A stretch of DNA of 64,000 nt from contig JAKACT010000004.1 in NCBI GenBank assembly GCA_021821195.1, positions 62,001-126,000 on the forward strand. Direction: 5' to 3'. The stretch is from Pseudomonadota bacterium (GTDB lineage: Bacteria > Pseudomonadota > Gammaproteobacteria > Xanthomonadales > Xanthomonadaceae). The position numbers and the translations under genes were made by a program. Shown one piece after another: positions 60,414 to 64,000 of the stretch. The notes under the pieces are model-generated. The model was not told the origin of the DNA. It did no database searches and saw only the letters and a list, made by a program, of their open reading frames with translations. Positions within the stretch are counted from its first letter, which is position 1; each line of letters opens with the position of its first letter.

Positions 60414-61055
60414 ATGCTGCGTTTCTCTCCCCGCTCACGATTTGCCACATGGTTGGCGTTGGCCGGCGTCGGCTTGGCGCTGTTCTTCACCGGTGAATAC
60501 CGCGACCTGGGCCTGCCGCTGGGCTGGCTGGGCATGTGCCTGTTCGTGGCGGCGGTGTGGTTCTCGGTGGCGCAGTTGCACGCGATCGCGCAGAGCGACG
60601 AGGAGGCGCAGGTCGCCCCCGGCGAATGGCAGGCCTGGGTCGGCGTGGCTTTCTCCGGTGCGGTGATCGCGGCCATCATGCTGAAGGCACACCTGTTCCT
60701 GCCGCAGCTGCCGATCCACCGGAACCCCGGGATCGGCGCAGCGGGCAAATCGATCGGCACGCTGTTCGTGGCCTGGCTGGTGCTGGCGCAGGTGCTGAAG
60801 CAGCGCTGGGCGGGCAGGGTGCAAGCCGACGAACGCGATGCGCGGATTGAATCGGTGGCCGGCCAGTGGGCGCGTTATGCCGCCACCGGCGGGGTGATCG
60901 CCATCGCGGTGCTGCTGGGCTTCTCCGACACCGACCGGTTGCGGGATTTCAGCTACCCCTTCATCGCGCAGATGCTGATGCTGGCGCTGCTGGCCGGGCT
61001 GTGGGTGGAGCAGCTGGTGACCGCGGTGCTGTATTGGCGCGACCGGAGGGCCTGA
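60414..61055 (+). CDS. Integral membrane protein, first gene of the XRE operon
   Basis: This is a 213-residue protein with five to six predicted membrane segments (for example WLALAGVGLALFFTGEY, WLGMCLFVAAVWFSVAQLHA, GVIAIAVLLGF). I do not recognise a named family. It resembles unassigned membrane proteins that travel with small XRE regulators. GGAG nine bases upstream favours the ATG at 60414 over that at 60405. It and the next gene have similar topology, ending in a WRDRRA/WRDRQ motif, suggesting duplication. Confidence 0.7.
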   Translation: MLRFSPRSRFATWLALAGVGLALFFTGEYRDLGLPLGWLGMCLFVAAVWFSVAQLHAIAQSDEEAQVAPGEWQAWVGVAFSGAVIAAIMLKAHLFLPQLPIHRNPGIGAAGKSIGTLFVAWLVLAQVLKQRWAGRVQADERDARIESVAGQWARYAATGGVIAIAVLLGFSDTDRLRDFSYPFIAQMLMLALLAGLWVEQLVTAVLYWRDRRA

Positions 61056-61057
61056 GC

Positions 61058-61693
61058 ATGGGGCACGCAATGATGGCCGGCGGGCAGGTCTGGACACGGT
61101 TGGCCTACGCGGTGGTGGCCGCGCTGGGCGTGGCGATCATGGCGATTGGCATGCACGAGGGCCGCGCCCACCTGCTGTTCGGCGGAGTGATGTTCCTGCT
61201 GATGGCGGCGATTGGTTGCCTGCACATGCGCGCACTGCGGCCCGCCCGCGATGACAGCGCGCCCTCGCACGCGGAAAAGGCGGCGTGGTCGCAGATCGGC
61301 CTGGGCTGGGCGGCGCTGCTGGTGCTCGGCGGCGTGCCGCTGGGTTCGCTGCGCGGCAGCTTGGCGGGCTACCTGCTGTTCGGGACCTATGCACTGCTGG
61401 TGGTCTGTTATCCCGCATTCCGGCGCCGCTTCGTCGAGGAGCACCGCCGCTATCGCGAGGTGCCCGAGGACGAGCGCGACCGGGCGATCCGCGCACAGGG
61501 CGACTACCTGTCGAAGAGGTTGCTGGAACTGGCGATGGTCGCGCTTGCCGTCGCTTGGGTGGCATGGCCGGCACCGTTCCGTGCACTGGGCGGGCCGCTG
61601 CAGGTGGCGTCCGTGCTGCTGTTGCCGATCCTGGCCGCCAACGTGGTGGGTGAGGCGCGGGTGGCGTGGCTGCACTGGCGCGACCGGCAATGA
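61058..61693 (+). CDS. Integral membrane protein, second gene of the XRE operon
   Basis: This is a 211-residue protein with six predicted membrane segments. Its start lies two bases after the stop of the previous gene. The end ([15 protein letters not shown]) resembles the C-terminus of its neighbour (VEQLVTAVLYWRDRRA). A charged loop ([20 protein letters not shown]) lies in the middle. No family is recognised. An ATG at 61070 is an alternative start. It overlaps the XRE regulator gene by four bases. Confidence 0.7.
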   Translation: MGHAMMAGGQVWTRLAYAVVAALGVAIMAIGMHEGRAHLLFGGVMFLLMAAIGCLHMRALRPARDDSAPSHAEKAAWSQIGLGWAALLVLGGVPLGSLRGSLAGYLLFGTYALLVVCYPAFRRRFVEEHRRYREVPEDERDRAIRAQGDYLSKRLLELAMVALAVAWVAWPAPFRALGGPLQVASVLLLPILAANVVGEARVAWLHWRDRQ

Positions 61694-61908
61694 GCGGCAC
61701 CGCGATTGCCAACCAGATCCGCCGGCTGCGTTTCGAGCGCGGCGAGATGACCCAGCAGGCTCTGGCCGACGCCTGCGGCGTGACTCGCCAGACCATCATC
61801 GCGCTGGAGGCGGGGCGCTACGCCCCGTCGCTGGAGCTGGGCTTCCGCATCGCCGATGCGCTCGGCGTGCGCATCGAGGATGTCTTTCATTGGAGCAGGC
61901 CGGAATGA
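61690..61908 (+). CDS. Small XRE-family (Cro/CI) transcriptional regulator
   Basis: This is a 72-residue DNA-binding protein consisting of little but a helix-turn-helix ([40 protein letters not shown]). It matches the small YozG-like group that is often encoded with membrane proteins. It overlaps the genes on both sides by four bases, so all four genes form one translation-coupled operon. The probable target is the palindrome at 60371-60390, giving autoregulation. Confidence 0.85.
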   Translation: MSGTAIANQIRRLRFERGEMTQQALADACGVTRQTIIALEAGRYAPSLELGFRIADALGVRIEDVFHWSRPE

Positions 61909-62534
61909 TGAAACCATTGCGCGCAGGACTCGTCTGGGTGGGGGTCGCCATCGGCCTGTTCACGCTCACCTTGCTGCTGGCCCGGCTCGGCTTGCCGGAG
62001 TACTCGCATCGCGTCCATCCGCTGGCGCTGCGCGGCGCCAGCGGCCTGCCGGGGGCGATGCTGTTCAACGCCGGCGCCTTCCTGCTGCCGGGGATCGCGC
62101 TGTTGCTGGCCTCGCAGGCGCTGCGGCCTTCGCTGGCCGGGCATGGCTGGGCGGCGCGGATCGGGCTGACGCTGGCGCAGCTGTCGGCGCTGGCATTCGG
62201 GCTGCAGGGCGCGCTGCCGCTGGATGCTAGCGGGCAGGACGAGCACGCGATGCGCCTGCATGCGCTGGTGTGGATGCTGTGGTGGATCGCGTTCGTGCCG
62301 GCGATGCTGCTGCTGGCGCTGGGCGCGCGACGCGGCGCTGGCTTTGCGGCTGCCTGTGTCGCCGCTGGCGCGCTGGTGCCGCTGCTGGCGGTGCTGGCGC
62401 CGGTCGATGCGTGGGTGGGGCTGGCGCAGCGGCTGGTGTTCGCGCTGTGGTTGGGCTGGTGGCTGCTGGCCGCGGCGATGCTCAGCCGTGCTTCAACTTC
62501 AGCCGCAGGATCAGCGCCCCCAGCCCGAAGGTGA
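61905..62534 (+). CDS. DUF998-like membrane protein, fourth gene of the XRE operon
   Basis: This is a 209-residue protein with about six membrane segments ([20 protein letters not shown] first). Its pattern, including [20 protein letters not shown] and [16 protein letters not shown], fits DUF998/FPP-type membrane proteins of unknown role. Its start overlaps the XRE stop (ATGA). The last 17 codons run into the convergent SemiSWEET gene, an overlap of 53 bases; the end of this protein ([14 protein letters not shown]) is thus constrained by the other gene. Confidence 0.7.
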   Translation: MMKPLRAGLVWVGVAIGLFTLTLLLARLGLPEYSHRVHPLALRGASGLPGAMLFNAGAFLLPGIALLLASQALRPSLAGHGWAARIGLTLAQLSALAFGLQGALPLDASGQDEHAMRLHALVWMLWWIAFVPAMLLLALGARRGAGFAAACVAAGALVPLLAVLAPVDAWVGLAQRLVFALWLGWWLLAAAMLSRASTSAAGSAPPARR

Positions 62535-62733
62535 TCGCGTTGGAAACGATCATCGGCCACGACTCAAGGAAGATGCCATAGCCGAACCAGCAGGCGATCC
62601 CGAAGGTGAACACCACGTACATCCACAGCGAGATGCCGGAGGTGTCGCGGGTGCGCAGGGTCTTAACCGCCTGCGGCACGAACGACAGGGTGGTGCAGGT
62701 GGCCGCCAGGTAACCCAGCCATTCCAGGCTCAT
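62482..62733 (-). CDS. SemiSWEET-type sugar transporter
   Basis: This is an 83-residue protein with three membrane helices. The SemiSWEET/PQ-loop motif [20 protein letters not shown], near residue 14, holds the conserved [21 protein letters not shown] in helix 2 is typical. These proteins dimerise to carry sugars across the membrane. The start overlaps the stop of the upstream amidohydrolase by four bases (ATGA), so both belong to one operon. Confidence 0.9.
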   Translation of the reverse strand: MSLEWLGYLAATCTTLSFVPQAVKTLRTRDTSGISLWMYVVFTFGIACWFGYGIFLESWPMIVSNAITFGLGALILRLKLKHG

Positions 62734-64000
62734 CGCGCTGGCTCGCGATGGACGACTCCGTCCTTCATCACGAAATCCACCTTCAGCACGTTGCCGATGT
62801 CGGCCAACGGGTCGCCGGGCAGGGCGATGATGTCGGCGCGCTTGCCGGCGGCCAGCACGCCCTGGTCGTCCACGCCCAGCACCTCGGCGGCGCGGATGGT
62901 GGCGGCCTGCAGCGCCTGCGCGGCGGGGATGCCGGCCTCGACCATGTACAGGAACTCGCGCGCGTTGTCGCCGTGCGGGCCCACGCCCATGTCGGTGCCG
63001 AAGGCGATCTTCACCCCGTTGCGGTAGGCCTTGCCGGCGGTGTCCTGGATCAGCGCGCCGATCCGCGCCGCCTTTGGCCGCACGATCTCGGGGAAGTAGC
63101 CGTCGATCTTCGCCTTCTCGGCCACGAAGCGGCCGGCGTGGATGGTCGGGATGTACCAGGTGCCGTGCGCCTTCATCAGCCGCATCACCTCGTCATCCAT
63201 GTAGGTGCCGTGCTCGATGCTGGTGACGCCGCCGAGGATGGCGCGGGTCATGCCCTCCTTGCCGTGGGCGTGCGCCGCCACCCGGTAGCCGTAGTCCTTC
63301 GCGGTATCGACGATCGCCTTCACTTCGTCGACGGTGAACTGCGGCGCGTCGCCGGACGCCGCGTAGCTGAGCACGCCGCCGGTGGCGGTGATCTTGATGA
63401 CGTCGCTACCGTCCTTGTAGCGCTGGCGCACCGCCTGGCGGGCGCCGTCGACCGAATTGACCACGCCCTCGGTGGGGCCGGGCGGGCCGACCAGGTGCGA
63501 GAGCGCGTCGTTCCAGCCGTTGGTGGGGTCGGCATGGCCGCCGGTGGTGGCGATGGACTTGCCGGCGGCGAAGATCCGCGGTCCCTTCACCAGGCCCTGG
63601 TTGATCGCATCGCGCAGGTGCAGCGCGACCTCGCCGCCGAGGTCGCGGACGCTGGTGAAGCCGGCGGACAGGGTCTTTTCCGCGTAGCCGACCGAGCGGT
63701 AGGCGTAGTCCACCGGGTCCAGCCGGAACCCTTCGGAATAGCTTTGCGGACTGGACTGGCTGCCCAGGTGCACGTGCAGGTCGGTGAAGCCGGGCAGGCA
63801 GGTGCGGTCGGACAGGTCGATGGCACCGGCCGCGACCGGGCTGCGCCCCGGCACCACTTCGGCGATGCGCCCGCCGCGCACCACCACCGTGTGCGGGCCC
63901 AGCAGCGCCCCGCTGCGGCTGTCGAACAGCTGGCCACAGGCGAGCACGGCATCGCCGGTGGTGGCTGCAGGCGCAGCGGGGGCAAGGACAGCCAGCAGGG
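62730..64000 (-). CDS. Secreted metal-dependent amidohydrolase (partial at the window edge)
   Basis: The gene continues beyond base 64000. The visible part starts within a signal peptide ([18 protein letters not shown]), so the true start is outside; the GTG at 63947 is not the start. Metal ligands of the amidohydrolase superfamily are visible in [27 protein letters not shown] and [11 protein letters not shown], with the carboxylated Lys in [11 protein letters not shown]. It resembles Xaa-Pro dipeptidase/imidazolonepropionase-like secreted hydrolases of xanthomonads. The substrate is probably a dipeptide or amide. The SemiSWEET gene overlaps its stop. Confidence 0.88.
   Translation of the reverse strand, partial: LLAVLAPAAPAATTGDAVLACGQLFDSRSGALLGPHTVVVRGGRIAEVVPGRSPVAAGAIDLSDRTCLPGFTDLHVHLGSQSSPQSYSEGFRLDPVDYAYRSVGYAEKTLSAGFTSVRDLGGEVALHLRDAINQGLVKGPRIFAAGKSIATTGGHADPTNGWNDALSHLVGPPGPTEGVVNSVDGARQAVRQRYKDGSDVIKITATGGVLSYAASGDAPQFTVDEVKAIVDTAKDYGYRVAAHAHGKEGMTRAILGGVTSIEHGTYMDDEVMRLMKAHGTWYIPTIHAGRFVAEKAKIDGYFPEIVRPKAARIGALIQDTAGKAYRNGVKIAFGTDMGVGPHGDNAREFLYMVEAGIPAAQALQAATIRAAEVLGVDDQGVLAAGKRADIIALPGDPLADIGNVLKVDFVMKDGVVHREPAR

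Overview
The window is GC-rich, densely packed gammaproteobacterial chromosome. Gene content and order point to the family Xanthomonadaceae (Lysobacteraceae), for example a Luteimonas, Lysobacter, Thermomonas or Pseudoxanthomonas relative; the genus cannot be fixed from sequence reading alone. Pointers are the rpoE-rseA-mucD-lepA-lepB-DUF4845-rnc-era-recO run, rlmE-ftsH-folP with divergent yhbY, miaA-hfq-hflX-hflK-hflC-DUF2065-purA, the bacterial ACE-like M2 peptidase and a large TonB receptor. I see no tRNA, rRNA, insertion sequence, integrase, phage gene or CRISPR array. About 60 protein genes fill almost all of the sequence, and the many long ORFs opposite real genes are shadows of high third-position GC.

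Layout. 1-2.2 kb: a fatty-acid oxidation multifunctional enzyme (minus). 2.2-5.5 kb: the envelope-stress operon rpoE-rseA-mucD, with a sigma-E type promoter that rpoE probably reads itself. 5.6-11.2 kb: lepA, lepB, a DUF4845 protein, rnc, era and recO. 11.2-12.4 kb (minus): rnk, an Mth938-like protein and yhbY. 12.6-24.2 kb (plus): rlmE, ftsH, folP, putP, miaA, hfq, hflX, hflK, hflC, a DUF2065 protein and purA. 24.3-27.7 kb: an accessory-looking cluster of a Ser/Ala-rich secreted protein and a secreted S8 protease, divergent from an ECF sigma factor and its membrane anti-sigma. 27.8-31.7 kb: a mini flagellar-rod-like protein, a hemolysin-III family protein and an M1 aminopeptidase. 31.8-38.1 kb (minus): a TonB-dependent receptor, then gcvP behind a tandem glycine riboswitch. 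38.2-41.8 kb: a Bcr/CflA-type exporter converging on an amino-acid permease plus Rieske oxygenase pair. 41.9-47.0 kb (minus): M2 peptidase, an HExxH protein, then minE, minD, minC and a GNAT gene. 47.1-50.7 kb: a DesK-type two-component system, an SRPBCC protein and a DUF423 protein. 50.7-54.9 kb: an AlkA-like glycosylase, a DUF488 protein, a TraB/GumN-family protein and dxs. 55-60.3 kb (minus): a Cys-tailed small protein, a VUT/YhhQ transporter, a DUF502 protein, a Ser/Thr kinase with a formylglycine-enzyme-like tail, a hotdog protein and a CnoX-like thioredoxin. 60.4-62.5 kb: a small operon of membrane proteins and an XRE repressor behind a clear palindromic operator. 62.5-64 kb (minus): a SemiSWEET and a secreted amidohydrolase cut by the window end.

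The main regulatory observations are these. (i) Two sigma-E type promoters of the form GAACTT-N16-TCAYAA lie upstream of rpoE and of the traB-like gene. (ii) At least eight genes have a -10-like hexamer ending 5-7 bases before the start codon, which predicts leaderless mRNAs. (iii) A tandem glycine riboswitch precedes gcvP. (iv) A palindrome overlaps the -10 of the XRE operon. No obviously new defence or biosynthetic system is present. The best candidates for undescribed biology are the ECF/anti-sigma/S8-protease/secreted-protein cluster and the XRE-controlled membrane operon.
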